DNA from: DASUBN01 sp036000105
GTDB lineage: Bacteria; Pseudomonadota; Gammaproteobacteria; Natronospirales; REEB76
Direction of reading: 5' to 3'
Length of the DNA: 64,000 nucleotides
NCBI GenBank assembly: GCA_036000105.1
Contig: DASYGE010000012.1
Span: 124,001-188,000, forward strand
The notes beneath the pieces are model-generated. The model saw nothing but the letters and a program-made list of their open reading frames with translations, ran no database searches and was not told where the DNA came from. A program made the translations under genes and the position numbers. Position 1 is the stretch's first letter. Each line of letters begins with the position of its first letter. This document shows positions 9,363-17,667 of the stretch, in pieces.

Positions 9363-10901
9363 ATGAAACGCCTGATAGCCCTATGCCTCGTCCCTCTGAC
9401 CCTGCTCGCCTTCGGCGCCCGCGCCGCGGACGATGCGCCCGGCGCCAAGCCCGCCGCACCGGAGAGCAAGCCGGTACCGAAAGAAGAGAAGAGCATCACC
9501 CATCACAAGGTGACCATCAACGGTCATGAGGTGAGTTACACGGCCACCGCCGGCAACCTGGTCATCAAGAATGACAAGGACGAGCCGGAAGCCACCATCT
9601 TCTACGTGGCCTACACCGCCGACGGCGGCAAGGACACGGACCATCGGCCCGTGAGCTTCGCCTATAACGGCGGACCCGGTTCCTCCTCCATCTGGCTGCA
9701 CATGGGCGCCTTCGGCCCCATGCAGGTGGTCACCAGCAACGCCGAGCCCACGCCGCCGCCGCCTTATGACGTGGTGCCGAACGCCAACAGCCTCCTGGAC
9801 AAGACCGATCTCGTGTTCATCGACGCGGTGAGCACGGGTTTCAGCCAGCCTGTGGGCAAGGCCGAGGGCAAGGACTTCTGGGGCGTGGACGAAGACGTGG
9901 AGGCTTTCGGCCGCTTCATCCAACGCTACATCAGCGTCAACGACCGCTGGAACTCGCCGAAATTCCTGCTGGGTGAAAGCTATGGCACCACCCGTTCCGC
10001 CAACCTGGTGGACTGGCTGCAGAACAAGGGCATCGCCTGCAACGGCGTGATCCTCATCTCCTCGGTGCTCAACTACGGCGACACTTTCCCGGGCACGGAT
10101 CTGGAATACGTGACCTACCTGCCCTCCTACGCCGCCATCGCCTGGTATCACGACAAGCTGCCGAACAAGCCTGCCGACCTCAAGGCCTTCCTGGAGGAGG
10201 TGCGCGCCTTCGCCCGTGGTGAATATGCCGACGCCCTGTTCCAGGGCGGACGCCTGCCCCAGGCGGAGTACGACGAGGTGCTGCACAAGCTGCACGCCTA
10301 CACGGGTCTCTCGGAGCAGTATCTGAAGGAAGCCAATCTGCGGGTGAACGCCACGCGCTTCCGCGCCGAACTCTTACGCGATTCCGACCGCACCATGGGC
10401 CGCTATGACGCGCGCTTCGAGGGCGTCAACATGGATGACGCAGAAGAGACGCCGGATTACGACGCGTCCGACACCGCCATCAGCGCCGCGTTCACGGCCG
10501 CCTTCAACCGCTACCTGCGTAGCGACCTCGGCTACAGCGGCGACGCGGATTATCACGTGACCGGCTACGACGTGATCCACAACTGGGACTGGAAGCACCC
10601 ACTGCCGGGACGGCCGGGGTTCTTCATGCCGCCCCTGCCTGACGTACAGGCCAACCTGGCGGACGCCATCCGCAAGAACCCGCACCTCAAGGTGTTCTCG
10701 GCCAACGGCTACTTCGATCTCGCAACGCCGTTCTTCAAGACCGAATTCGACCTGGACCAGATGGATCTGCCGGCCGACCTCATGAAGAACGTGCAGTTCG
10801 GTTATTACCCCTCCGGGCACATGATCTATCTGAACCCGGTGGCCCATAAGCAGCTCACGGCGGACCTGGACAAGTTCTACGACAGTGCCAACGCCCCTTA
10901 A
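9363..10901 (+). CDS. Secreted S10 serine carboxypeptidase-like protein 1
   Basis: Predicted 512 aa with a signal peptide (MKRLIALCLVPLTLLAFGARA), so periplasmic or secreted. The S10 alpha/beta-hydrolase features are all present: the oxyanion-hole segment NGGPGSSSIWLHMG, nucleophile Ser206 in GESYGTTRSA, Asp452 in SANGYFDLATPF and His486 in YPSGHMIYL. Family S10 enzymes remove C-terminal residues from peptides, with an acidic optimum in characterised members. The ATG at 9363 has a strong AAGGAGG site. First of three tandem paralogues; it has its own terminator. Peptide specificity cannot be read from sequence. Confidence 0.93.
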   Translation: MKRLIALCLVPLTLLAFGARAADDAPGAKPAAPESKPVPKEEKSITHHKVTINGHEVSYTATAGNLVIKNDKDEPEATIFYVAYTADGGKDTDHRPVSFAYNGGPGSSSIWLHMGAFGPMQVVTSNAEPTPPPPYDVVPNANSLLDKTDLVFIDAVSTGFSQPVGKAEGKDFWGVDEDVEAFGRFIQRYISVNDRWNSPKFLLGESYGTTRSANLVDWLQNKGIACNGVILISSVLNYGDTFPGTDLEYVTYLPSYAAIAWYHDKLPNKPADLKAFLEEVRAFARGEYADALFQGGRLPQAEYDEVLHKLHAYTGLSEQYLKEANLRVNATRFRAELLRDSDRTMGRYDARFEGVNMDDAEETPDYDASDTAISAAFTAAFNRYLRSDLGYSGDADYHVTGYDVIHNWDWKHPLPGRPGFFMPPLPDVQANLADAIRKNPHLKVFSANGYFDLATPFFKTEFDLDQMDLPADLMKNVQFGYYPSGHMIYLNPVAHKQLTADLDKFYDSANAP

Positions 10902-10923
10902 GGCGGCTTAGACCTCGACCTGA

Positions 10924-10951
10924 ACGCCCGCCACCCGGCGGGCGTTTTTTT
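10924..10951 (+). terminator. Rho-independent terminator after S10 peptidase 1
   Basis: A 9-bp stem ACGCCCGCC / GGCGGGCGT with an ACCC loop is followed by a T-run, 22 bases after the stop. It separates the first S10 gene from the next two. Confidence 0.92.
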
Positions 10952-10979
10952 AAGACCAGACAAACGAACGCGACAACCC

Positions 10980-11028
10980 TGTCCGCTGAGTGTCCGCTTG
11001 CTGTCCGCTGGATTTTCCACGCGGACAG
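10980..11028. repeat. Three-copy 11-bp tandem repeat plus inverted copy
   Basis: TGTCCGCT recurs exactly every 11 bases at 10980, 10991 and 11002. An inverted GCGGACAG lies at 11021-11028. The phasing is about one helical turn, and the array lies 80-130 bases upstream of the second S10 gene just after a terminator. It could be an activator or repressor site for the two-gene S10 transcript. No protein ligand is known to me. Confidence 0.5.
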
Positions 11029-11055
11029 AGGGAACGCTGTTGCTCATGGGGGGTC

Positions 11056-11083
11056 TTAACCCACCTATCCGCCGGGTTACACT
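11056..11083 (+). promoter_or_regulatory. Candidate promoter of the S10 peptidase 2-3 transcript
   Basis: TTAACC (11056-11061), a 16-base spacer and TACACT (11078-11083) lie 27 bases before the ATG and about 30 bases downstream of the tandem-repeat array. The -35 match is weak. Confidence 0.3.
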
Positions 11084-11110
11084 CCCGGCTCCTGTAATGG
11101 AGGATCCCGC

Positions 11111-12646
11111 ATGCGTCGTACTCTCGCGTTCTTGAGTCTCTTCCTGCCGCTGACCCTGCTGGCTCCCATGGCACAGGCCGCCGAGGCGCCCGCCGCCAGC
11201 ACGGCCGCCGCTCCCAGCGAAGCCGCTCCCAAGGAAGAGAGTGCGGTGACCCATCACAGCCTCGCGCTGGATGGCGAGACCATCAAGTACACCGCCACCG
11301 CCGGCACCCTGCTGATCAAGGATGACAAGGACGAGCCCTCGGCCAGCATGTTCTACGTGGCTTACACCAAAGACGGCGCGGATCTCGGCCACCGCCCGGT
11401 GACCTTCCTGTACAACGGCGGTCCCGGTTCCGCCAGCATCTGGCTGCACATGGGCTCCGTGGGTCCGGTGCGCGTGGAGACCGCGGACGCGCAGGCGACG
11501 CCTAACGCGCCCTACTCCCTGGTGAGCAACCAGTACAGCCTGCTCGACAAGACCGACCTGGTGTTCATCGATGCCATCGGCACCGGCTACAGCCATGCGG
11601 TGGGCAAGGCCAAGAACAAGGATTTCTGGGGCGTGGATCAGGACGGCAAGGCCTTCACCCAGTTCATCCAGCGCTACTTGAGCAAGAACGGACGTTGGAA
11701 TTCGCCCAAGTACCTCATGGGCGAGAGCTATGGCACCACCCGCTCAGCGCTCATCTCCAACATGCTGAGTAACGCCGGCGTGGCGCTGAACGGCGTGATC
11801 CTGGTGTCATCCATCCTGGATTTCGGCACCGAGAGCTTCAACGTCGGCAACGACCTGCCGTTCATCACCAACGTGCCGAGCTACGCCGCCGTGGCCTGGT
11901 ACCACAACAAGCTCAACCCGAAGCCGGCGGATCTGCCGGCCTTCCTCAAGGAAGTGCGCGCCTTCGCCGCCGGCGAATACGCCGACGCCTTGATGAAGGG
12001 CGATAAGCTGGACGACGCTACCCGCGCCGATGTACTTAAGAAGCTCTCGGCCTATACCGGTCTGAGCCAGACCTATCTCGCCGAGACGCACTTACGCATC
12101 TTCCCCTTCCGCTTCATGAAGGAGCTGACCCGGGATGAGGGTGTCATGGTTGGCCGCCTGGACTCGCGCTATACCGGCATCGACCACGACAACGCCGGCG
12201 AGGATCCGGAGTTCGATCCGGCCGACAGCTACATCAACGGCCCCTTCACAGCGGCTTTCCACGACTACATGGCCAACACCCTCGACTACACTCCGGATCG
12301 GGACTACCTCTTGAGCGCCCGCACCGGCCGCGACTGGGACTGGAAGCATGACAACGGCTTCAACCCCTGGTGGCCGGGTTCGCTGGACGTGGCCGAAGAT
12401 CTGCGCCAGGCCATGACCCACAACCCGCACATGAAGGTGTTCGTGGCCAACGGCTACTTCGACCTGGCGACGCCCTTCTTCGCCACCGAGTACACCGTGG
12501 ACCACATGGGCCTCGACCCATCGCTGCGCGGCAACGTGCAGTTCGGCTATTACGATTCGGGCCACATGATCTATCTGCATGTGGCGGCGCTCAAAGCCCT
12601 GAAGTCCGACCTCGCGAAGTTCTACGACCAGACGGCCGCGCACTGA
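11111..12646 (+). CDS. Secreted S10 serine carboxypeptidase-like protein 2
   Basis: Predicted 511 aa with signal peptide MRRTLAFLSLFLPLTLLAPMAQA. It has the same family signatures as its neighbours: NGGPGSASIWLHMG, nucleophile in GESYGTTRSA, Asp in ANGYFDLATPF and His in DSGHMIYL. A GGAGGA site precedes the ATG. The third S10 gene starts 35 bases after its stop with no terminator between, so the two are probably co-transcribed. The clear similarity along the full length, including the mature N-terminal segment YTATAGTLLIKDDKDEP, points to tandem duplication. Confidence 0.93.
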   Translation: MRRTLAFLSLFLPLTLLAPMAQAAEAPAASTAAAPSEAAPKEESAVTHHSLALDGETIKYTATAGTLLIKDDKDEPSASMFYVAYTKDGADLGHRPVTFLYNGGPGSASIWLHMGSVGPVRVETADAQATPNAPYSLVSNQYSLLDKTDLVFIDAIGTGYSHAVGKAKNKDFWGVDQDGKAFTQFIQRYLSKNGRWNSPKYLMGESYGTTRSALISNMLSNAGVALNGVILVSSILDFGTESFNVGNDLPFITNVPSYAAVAWYHNKLNPKPADLPAFLKEVRAFAAGEYADALMKGDKLDDATRADVLKKLSAYTGLSQTYLAETHLRIFPFRFMKELTRDEGVMVGRLDSRYTGIDHDNAGEDPEFDPADSYINGPFTAAFHDYMANTLDYTPDRDYLLSARTGRDWDWKHDNGFNPWWPGSLDVAEDLRQAMTHNPHMKVFVANGYFDLATPFFATEYTVDHMGLDPSLRGNVQFGYYDSGHMIYLHVAALKALKSDLAKFYDQTAAH

Positions 12647-12681
12647 AGCCGCGCCATAACGCATACCATCGGGAGAGACCC

Positions 12682-14214
12682 ATGAAGAAGCTAGCCCTGA
12701 TATTCGCTCCGGCCGCGTTGCTGACGATCGTGCTGACCGCACCGGCCTTCGCCGACGATGACGCCGGCAAAGATGCCGCGCCAGTCAAAGATGCGCCGAT
12801 ACCCAAGGAAGAGAAGGCCGTGACGCAGCATAGTGTCACTGTCGGCGGCAAGAGCATCAGCTACAGCGCCACCGCCGGCACCCTGCTCATCAAGAACGAG
12901 AAAGATGAGCCGGTGGCCAGCATGTTCTATGTGGCCTACACCACCGGCGACACCCACCGCCCGGTGACTTTCATCTTCAACGGCGGCCCCGGTTCTTCCA
13001 GCATGTGGCTGCATATGGGCTCCTTCGCCCCGCTGCGCGTCGTCACGCCGGACGCACAACCGACGCCACCCGCGCCCTATGACCTCGCCCCCAACCCCTC
13101 CTCGCTGCTGGACAAGAGCGACCTCGTGTTCGTGGATGCCATCGGCACCGGCTTCAGCAAGCCCGTGGGCAAGGGTACCGGCAAGGATTTCTACGGGGTG
13201 GACCAGGACATCTCCGCTTTCGGCCGTTTCATCCAGCGCTACATCAGCGTCAACGATCGCTGGAACTCACCCAAGTTCCTCCTGGGCGAGAGCTACGGCA
13301 CCACCCGCGCCGCCGGCCTGTCCTATTGGCTGGAAGGCAAGGGCATCGCGCTCAACGGCGTGGTGCTGGTGTCTTCCTGGCTCGATCCCTACGTGGATTT
13401 CTTCGGTCCGAACTACGCGATAGATGAGCCCTACGAACTCTACCTGCCCACCATGGCAGCCACCGCCTGGTATCACCACAAGATCGCGAACCCGCCGGCG
13501 GACATCAACGCCTTCGTGCAGCAGGCCCGCGAGTTCGCCCTGGGCGAATACGCCACGGCGCTGACTAAGGGGGATAACCTCAGTCCCGCCGATACCCAGG
13601 CCATCGCCCAGAAACTCTCGGCCTTCATCGGCCTGCCGGTGGATTACATCCTCAAGGCCAAGCTGCGCATCACCCCGGACCGCTTCCAGAAGGAGCTGCT
13701 GCGTGATGAGGGCCGCGTCACCGGCCGCCTGGATGCCCGCTATCTCGGCATAGACCATGACTCGGCGGGCGAATCGCCGGAATCCGATGCCGCCTCCGAT
13801 GCCTTCGGTCCGGCCTTCGTGGCTTCCTTCAACAACTACGTGCGCACCCAGCTCAATTTCGGCCAGGACATGAGCTACAAACCCACCAATTACGAAGTGG
13901 GCAGTGACTGGGACTGGAGCCACCGGGTGGATGGACAGAAATCCCCCGTGTTCGATGTGGCCGAGGACCTGCGCCAGGCCATGACCGAAGACCCGCACAT
14001 GCTGGTGTTCTCCGCCAACGGCTATTACGACTTCGCCACGCCGTTCCTGGAGACCGAGTACACCCTGGATCACATGGGCTTGGATCCGTCCCTGCGCAAG
14101 AACCTGCGCTACGGCTACTACCAGTCAGGCCATATGATCTACATGCATGAGGATGCGCTGAAAGCGCTCAAGGCGGATCTTGCGAAGTTCTACGACGATG
14201 CGACGCGGCACTGA
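12682..14214 (+). CDS. Secreted S10 serine carboxypeptidase-like protein 3
   Basis: Predicted 510 aa with signal peptide MKKLALIFAPAALLTIVLTAPAFA. Catalytic signatures are intact: NGGPGSSSMWLHMG, GESYGTTRAA (Ser), ANGYYDFATPF (Asp) and QSGHMIYM (His). GGGAGA precedes the ATG. It is the last gene of the S10 cluster and is followed by a terminator. No catalytic residue is lost in any of the three copies, so all should be active; the differences lie mainly in the middle part that would shape the substrate cleft. Confidence 0.93.
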   Translation: MKKLALIFAPAALLTIVLTAPAFADDDAGKDAAPVKDAPIPKEEKAVTQHSVTVGGKSISYSATAGTLLIKNEKDEPVASMFYVAYTTGDTHRPVTFIFNGGPGSSSMWLHMGSFAPLRVVTPDAQPTPPAPYDLAPNPSSLLDKSDLVFVDAIGTGFSKPVGKGTGKDFYGVDQDISAFGRFIQRYISVNDRWNSPKFLLGESYGTTRAAGLSYWLEGKGIALNGVVLVSSWLDPYVDFFGPNYAIDEPYELYLPTMAATAWYHHKIANPPADINAFVQQAREFALGEYATALTKGDNLSPADTQAIAQKLSAFIGLPVDYILKAKLRITPDRFQKELLRDEGRVTGRLDARYLGIDHDSAGESPESDAASDAFGPAFVASFNNYVRTQLNFGQDMSYKPTNYEVGSDWDWSHRVDGQKSPVFDVAEDLRQAMTEDPHMLVFSANGYYDFATPFLETEYTLDHMGLDPSLRKNLRYGYYQSGHMIYMHEDALKALKADLAKFYDDATRH

Positions 14215-14237
14215 CCGGAACGACTAGTGCTCCGACG

Positions 14238-14268
14238 AGACGCCCGCCCTTCGGCGGGCGTCTTTTTT
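14238..14268 (+). terminator. Rho-independent terminator after S10 peptidase 3
   Basis: An 11-bp perfect stem AGACGCCCGCC / GGCGGGCGTCT with a CTTC loop is followed by T-residues, 24 bases after the stop. Confidence 0.93.
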
Positions 14269-14333
14269 ATGCCTATTGAAGCCGGCGCATGAATGCGCCG
14301 TAACTTTAGATTCATGCGTCGAAATAGGAAGCG

Positions 14334-14364
14334 TGCTGAGTCCGGGCGTGTACCGGGCTCAGCA
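14334..14364. repeat. Inverted repeat between S10 cluster and MFS gene
   Basis: TGCTGAGTCCGG pairs with CCGGGCTCAGCA (one G-T pair) around a 7-base loop. A shorter palindrome CGGCGCAT/ATGCGCCG lies upstream at 14283-14300. No T-run follows. Confidence 0.5.
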
Positions 14365-14397
14365 GATTGAAAAAGCCCCGGACGGGCTTTTTCAATC
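14365..14397. terminator. Bidirectional terminator between convergent genes
   Basis: A perfect 14-bp inverted repeat GATTGAAAAAGCCC / GGGCTTTTTCAATC carries A and T runs in its arms and so can terminate on both strands. It ends just before the MFS stop codon and would serve that minus-strand gene and back up the S10 terminator. Confidence 0.8.
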
Positions 14398-14400
14398 ATG

Positions 14401-15690
14401 TCAGGAGGAAGCGAGCTTCTCGCTTCCGTCCGGATGATGGAACAAGAGCACCACCAACACCGAAGACAGGGCCAGACCGAACATCAGCCAGAACGGCGTG
14501 TTGAAACTGCCGCTGCCACCCACCAGCCAGCCGGTGACCGTGGGCGCGAGATAACCCGCCAAGGCGAACAAGGCGTCCATCACCCCCAAAGCGGTGCCGG
14601 AACGCTCCCGCGCCACGTCCACATTGATGGCGTAGTACGCGCTGTTGGTGCTCATGCTCAAGCCCACCGCCAGGGTGATGAAGGTGAAAGCCACGCCGAA
14701 GCTGTGGGTGTAGATCACCGGCAGGATGCACAGCGCCGCCAGGAGCTGGGAGATCCAGATGGGATGGGAGCGGGCGATGCGCAGGCTGCCGGTGCGCTTC
14801 AACAGGTGATCCGAGAGATAACCGAAGCCCCAGAGCAGGGCCGCCGCCAAGAGCCAGGGCAGGATGTTGAACAGGCCCACCTGCTTCAGCTCCAGGTGAT
14901 ACACCTGCTGGAAATATCCCGGCAACCAGGTCATGAAGAAGAAAAGGTAATAGCCGAACACGAAGAAGGCCCAGTCGTTGGCCAGCAGTGTGGGATTGGA
15001 GAGCAGGAAACGCCAGAGCTTGAAGCCATGGCTGCGGCGCCCCTGCAGCGCCCCGCTATCCACCTGGCGCTTCTCGCCGTCGCGGATGTGGGCGAGTTCC
15101 GCCGCGTTCACATGCGGGCTCTGTTCGGGGAAATCCCGGAACAGGAACCACCAGAGCGGCAGCCAGAGTACGCCCAGCACCATCAGCACCAGGAACATGC
15201 CGCGCCAGCCCAGATGGAGGATCAGCTGGGTGACGATGGGTGCGCCGAGCGCGAGGGCGATCGGCACCGCCACCAGGGAATTGCTGAGCGCCACGGCCCG
15301 TTCGCGGCTGGAGAGCCAGTCCGCCACCGCCCGGTTCAGGGCCGGGAAGTTCGGCCCCTCAGCCACGCCGAGCAATATCCGTGCCGCGTACAGCATGCCG
15401 AAGCCCGCGGCGAGACCGGTCATGCCGATGGACACGGACCAAAGCAGGGAGGCGAAGAACAAGGTGCGGCGCGCGCCGTAATGGTCGGCCCAGATGCCGC
15501 CCAAGAAGGTGGTCACGATGTAGCCGATGCCGAAGGCGCCGAGGATCCTGCCGATGGCGGCCGTATCGAAACCGAACTCGGTGGAGATGCCGTGCACCGC
15601 ATAGGACAGGGCCGAGCGGTCCACGTAGTTCACCATGGTGATGAAGAAGATCAGGGCGATGACTAGCCAGCGGAAACGCGTCTTCTGCAT
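14401..15690 (-). CDS. MFS transporter, anion:cation symporter (ACS) type
   Basis: Predicted 429 aa with about 12 membrane helices. The first helix reads FRWLVIALIFFITMVNYVDRSALSYA, typical of the glucarate/hexuronate/phthalate permease (ACS) family. The conserved MFS loop after helix 2 is GGIWADHYGARRT. These carriers import organic anions with protons or cations at the inner membrane. GGGAGC precedes the ATG. No adjacent catabolic gene shows the substrate. It stands alone between the S10 cluster and the DUF6502 gene. Confidence 0.88.
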   Translation of the reverse strand: MQKTRFRWLVIALIFFITMVNYVDRSALSYAVHGISTEFGFDTAAIGRILGAFGIGYIVTTFLGGIWADHYGARRTLFFASLLWSVSIGMTGLAAGFGMLYAARILLGVAEGPNFPALNRAVADWLSSRERAVALSNSLVAVPIALALGAPIVTQLILHLGWRGMFLVLMVLGVLWLPLWWFLFRDFPEQSPHVNAAELAHIRDGEKRQVDSGALQGRRSHGFKLWRFLLSNPTLLANDWAFFVFGYYLFFFMTWLPGYFQQVYHLELKQVGLFNILPWLLAAALLWGFGYLSDHLLKRTGSLRIARSHPIWISQLLAALCILPVIYTHSFGVAFTFITLAVGLSMSTNSAYYAINVDVARERSGTALGVMDALFALAGYLAPTVTGWLVGGSGSFNTPFWLMFGLALSSVLVVLLFHHPDGSEKLASS

Positions 15691-15751
15691 GGGGCCGAGC
15701 TCCCTGGATGGATGACCGCCATGTTACCCGCGGCCCGGGGACCGGCAAAGC

Positions 15752-16471
15752 TCAGGAGCCCTTGCGACGTGTCTCCCGATCCGGGTTCAAGTGCTTGTCT
15801 ATCGAGAGCAACGCGCCTTCAAGGCTCTCGCCGGCCCTGACGAGGCTCTCCGGTGAACCGCGCGGGTACAGCCTGCCGGTGGACTTGAGGCGCAGGCCCT
15901 TGCCGTTGACCCGCTCCACCGCCCCGTTCTCCATCAGTTCATCCAGGATGGCGCGGTAAGGTACGTCGCCGCCGCAGCTCTTGACCAGTTGCTGGAAGGA
16001 ATCGTTGCCGTCCTTGATGGCCAGGATGCGCGGCTTGCCGCGGTTATCGGCATACGGCGGCGACATCCAGCCGGCCACGACTCGCGCGGCACGATTGCGG
16101 CACAGCACCTCGCCGTTCTCCCCTGGCTGCGGCTGCCGCGACAGGCGCATGACTTCCTTGCGCGACAGCCCGGTGAGGATCGCAGCACGCGACTTGAATT
16201 GCTTGGTGCGCCCGCTCAAGGAGAGCTGCGGGTCGCTGAGCGCCACGTCCACGAAGACCCAGCGGGCGATCTCCTCGAACTCTACGCTGGACATGCTGTG
16301 GCGGAGCGCGATGCGCGCCACCGGCCGGAGGATGCGCACCATGAGCATCACCAGGGCTTTGTGCAGCACGGGTCTCTTGGTCGCAACGGCTATGATCGAC
16401 TCCCTTTCCTCGCTGCGATTACCAGCCGCAGCTTCCAATCGAGACGGCACTATTCTTATTCCGGTGCTCAT
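15752..16471 (-). CDS. DUF6502 family protein
   Basis: Predicted 239 aa from the ATG at 16471; longer readings start at 16537 or 16585, and none has a good ribosome site, so the start is uncertain. The conserved core has RILRPVARIALRHSMSSVEF, IARWVFVDVAL, then AAILTGLSRKEVMRL, a helix-turn-helix-like stretch typical of DUF6502. The C-terminal part (PYRAILDELMENGAVERVNG) resembles a winged-helix. No catalytic motif or membrane segment is seen. A DNA-binding role is possible but unproven. It reads away from the TonB-C lipoprotein gene in the same direction. Confidence 0.7.
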   Translation of the reverse strand: MSTGIRIVPSRLEAAAGNRSEERESIIAVATKRPVLHKALVMLMVRILRPVARIALRHSMSSVEFEEIARWVFVDVALSDPQLSLSGRTKQFKSRAAILTGLSRKEVMRLSRQPQPGENGEVLCRNRAARVVAGWMSPPYADNRGKPRILAIKDGNDSFQQLVKSCGGDVPYRAILDELMENGAVERVNGKGLRLKSTGRLYPRGSPESLVRAGESLEGALLSIDKHLNPDRETRRKGS

Positions 16472-16707
16472 GGATATACACCACCGCCGGAAATTGTGGA
16501 AGTACCCGCTTGTCGGCAGGTCTTCGGGGGCGCTCATCCAAAAAATGATTTGGGATTGAAAGACCAATAAGTGCAGACGCACCATCGCCGCCGATGGCGG
16601 CGCGGCAGATGAATCAGGCTTGAATCACGGAGAAAGATGCGTCGGCCGCGTCGTGCAGCAAGTACGTCGTGCGAGGTACACAGTGAATCTGTTGGATGAA
16701 CGCGTAA

Positions 16708-16736
16708 AATTTTGCACACAAATAATTGTGCGTCAA
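16708..16736 (-). promoter_or_regulatory. Candidate promoter with palindrome upstream of the DUF6502 gene
   Basis: On the minus strand, TTGACG (16731-16736) is followed by a 17-base spacer and a poor -10, AAAATT (16708-16713). The spacer holds the perfect palindrome CACAA-TTAT-TTGTG (16717-16730). A palindrome filling the spacer is a usual repressor position. The local sequence is AT-rich. Confidence 0.35.
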
Positions 16737-16781
16737 AATAAGCATCACCTGCTGATCACGCTGCGCTGCTGCGCATGCCTC

Positions 16782-17525
16782 TCAGTCGTGCGGCGGGGCT
16801 TCCGTCATGGGCGGAGTGAAGTTGAGCGTGACGCTCGCATGCTGCGGTGCGCCAGTGGGGCTGCCATCCTGCGGTTCGAAATACCATTGCTGCAAAGCCA
16901 CCACCGCGGCGGTGTCGAACACACCGGGTGGCGTGGACTTCATCACCTTCACGTTGCTCGGTACGCCGCTTGCTCCCACGTCGAAGCTCATGGTCACAGC
17001 GCCCGTCACCGGTGCCGTGAGCAGGTTATCCGGGTAAGGCGGGGTCACGCGATACACCTGCCAGCTGCCGGTCTGCACGATGTCGCAGCGGCTCGCCGGC
17101 TGATAGAGATCCGGCTTGTGCCGGCAGAAGAAGCGGGTGTGTTCGGACACCGCATCCGGACCGAAGAACAGGGGATAGATGAAGGCACGCGCCACGGGCT
17201 TGCCGCCTTCGAGATAAGGCCGGAAGCGCAGACTGGAGAACGCCGCCAACACCGCGTTGCCGGTCTCGTCCGGAAGCTTGGACATGAGGATCGAGGCTTT
17301 CTGGATCGAACCATCGGCTTGCACTTCGAAGCGCAGCAGCATCTGGCTGTCTTCGCTCACCGTGAGGCGTGTTTCCAGGGCAGCCGGCGCGGCATCGTTC
17401 ACCGGCGAGGCGATCATGAGCGGCACTGGAGGCGGCGCCTGAGCTACTGGAGGCTTGGACCCGGCACAGGCGGTCAAGAGGATGCAGGCGGCCGCTGCCA
17501 GGCCGGATTTCGTCGTCTTGGTCAT
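16782..17525 (-). CDS. Lipoprotein with two TonB C-terminal-like modules
   Basis: Predicted 247 aa. The N-terminus is a lipoprotein signal with lipobox LLTAC, then a Pro-rich linker (AQAPPPVPL). Two TonB-C-like modules follow. One is at about residues 45-115 (LLRFEVQADGSIQKASILMS ... FRPYLEGGKPVAR). The second is at about 160-238 (VTPPYPDNLL ... VTMSFDVGASGVPSNVKVMKS ... ALQQWYFEP). There is no single-pass inner-membrane anchor as in true TonB, so it is unlikely to energise transport by itself. A periplasmic binding role is inferred. Confidence 0.7.
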   Translation of the reverse strand: MTKTTKSGLAAAACILLTACAGSKPPVAQAPPPVPLMIASPVNDAAPAALETRLTVSEDSQMLLRFEVQADGSIQKASILMSKLPDETGNAVLAAFSSLRFRPYLEGGKPVARAFIYPLFFGPDAVSEHTRFFCRHKPDLYQPASRCDIVQTGSWQVYRVTPPYPDNLLTAPVTGAVTMSFDVGASGVPSNVKVMKSTPPGVFDTAAVVALQQWYFEPQDGSPTGAPQHASVTLNFTPPMTEAPPHD

Positions 17526-17633
17526 CGGGTGAGATAGGCCGGATAGGGGCGGGTGGTACAGGACGGGGCTACCTTAGCACGGGCTTCCGGCACTCCCAAA
17601 CCAGACAGTGGCGTAGTCTGGGCTTCAACACTA

Positions 17634-17653
17634 TACTGTATATATATACAGTT
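17634..17653. promoter_or_regulatory. LexA (SOS) box upstream of the radical SAM gene
   Basis: CTGT-N8-ACAG with an alternating AT core matches 19 of 20 positions of the E. coli LexA consensus. It overlaps a likely -10 hexamer TATACT (17632-17637) and ends 14 bases before the ATG at 17668, ideal for repression. The best-matching regulatory site in the window. Confidence 0.9.
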
Positions 17654-17667
17654 ATGCCGATACCCCC

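Noticed and set aside
16586..16707. Possible small gene or N-terminal extension of the DUF6502 protein
   Set aside because: The extra N-terminal residues look unlike a folded segment, and there is no ribosome site before the upstream starts.
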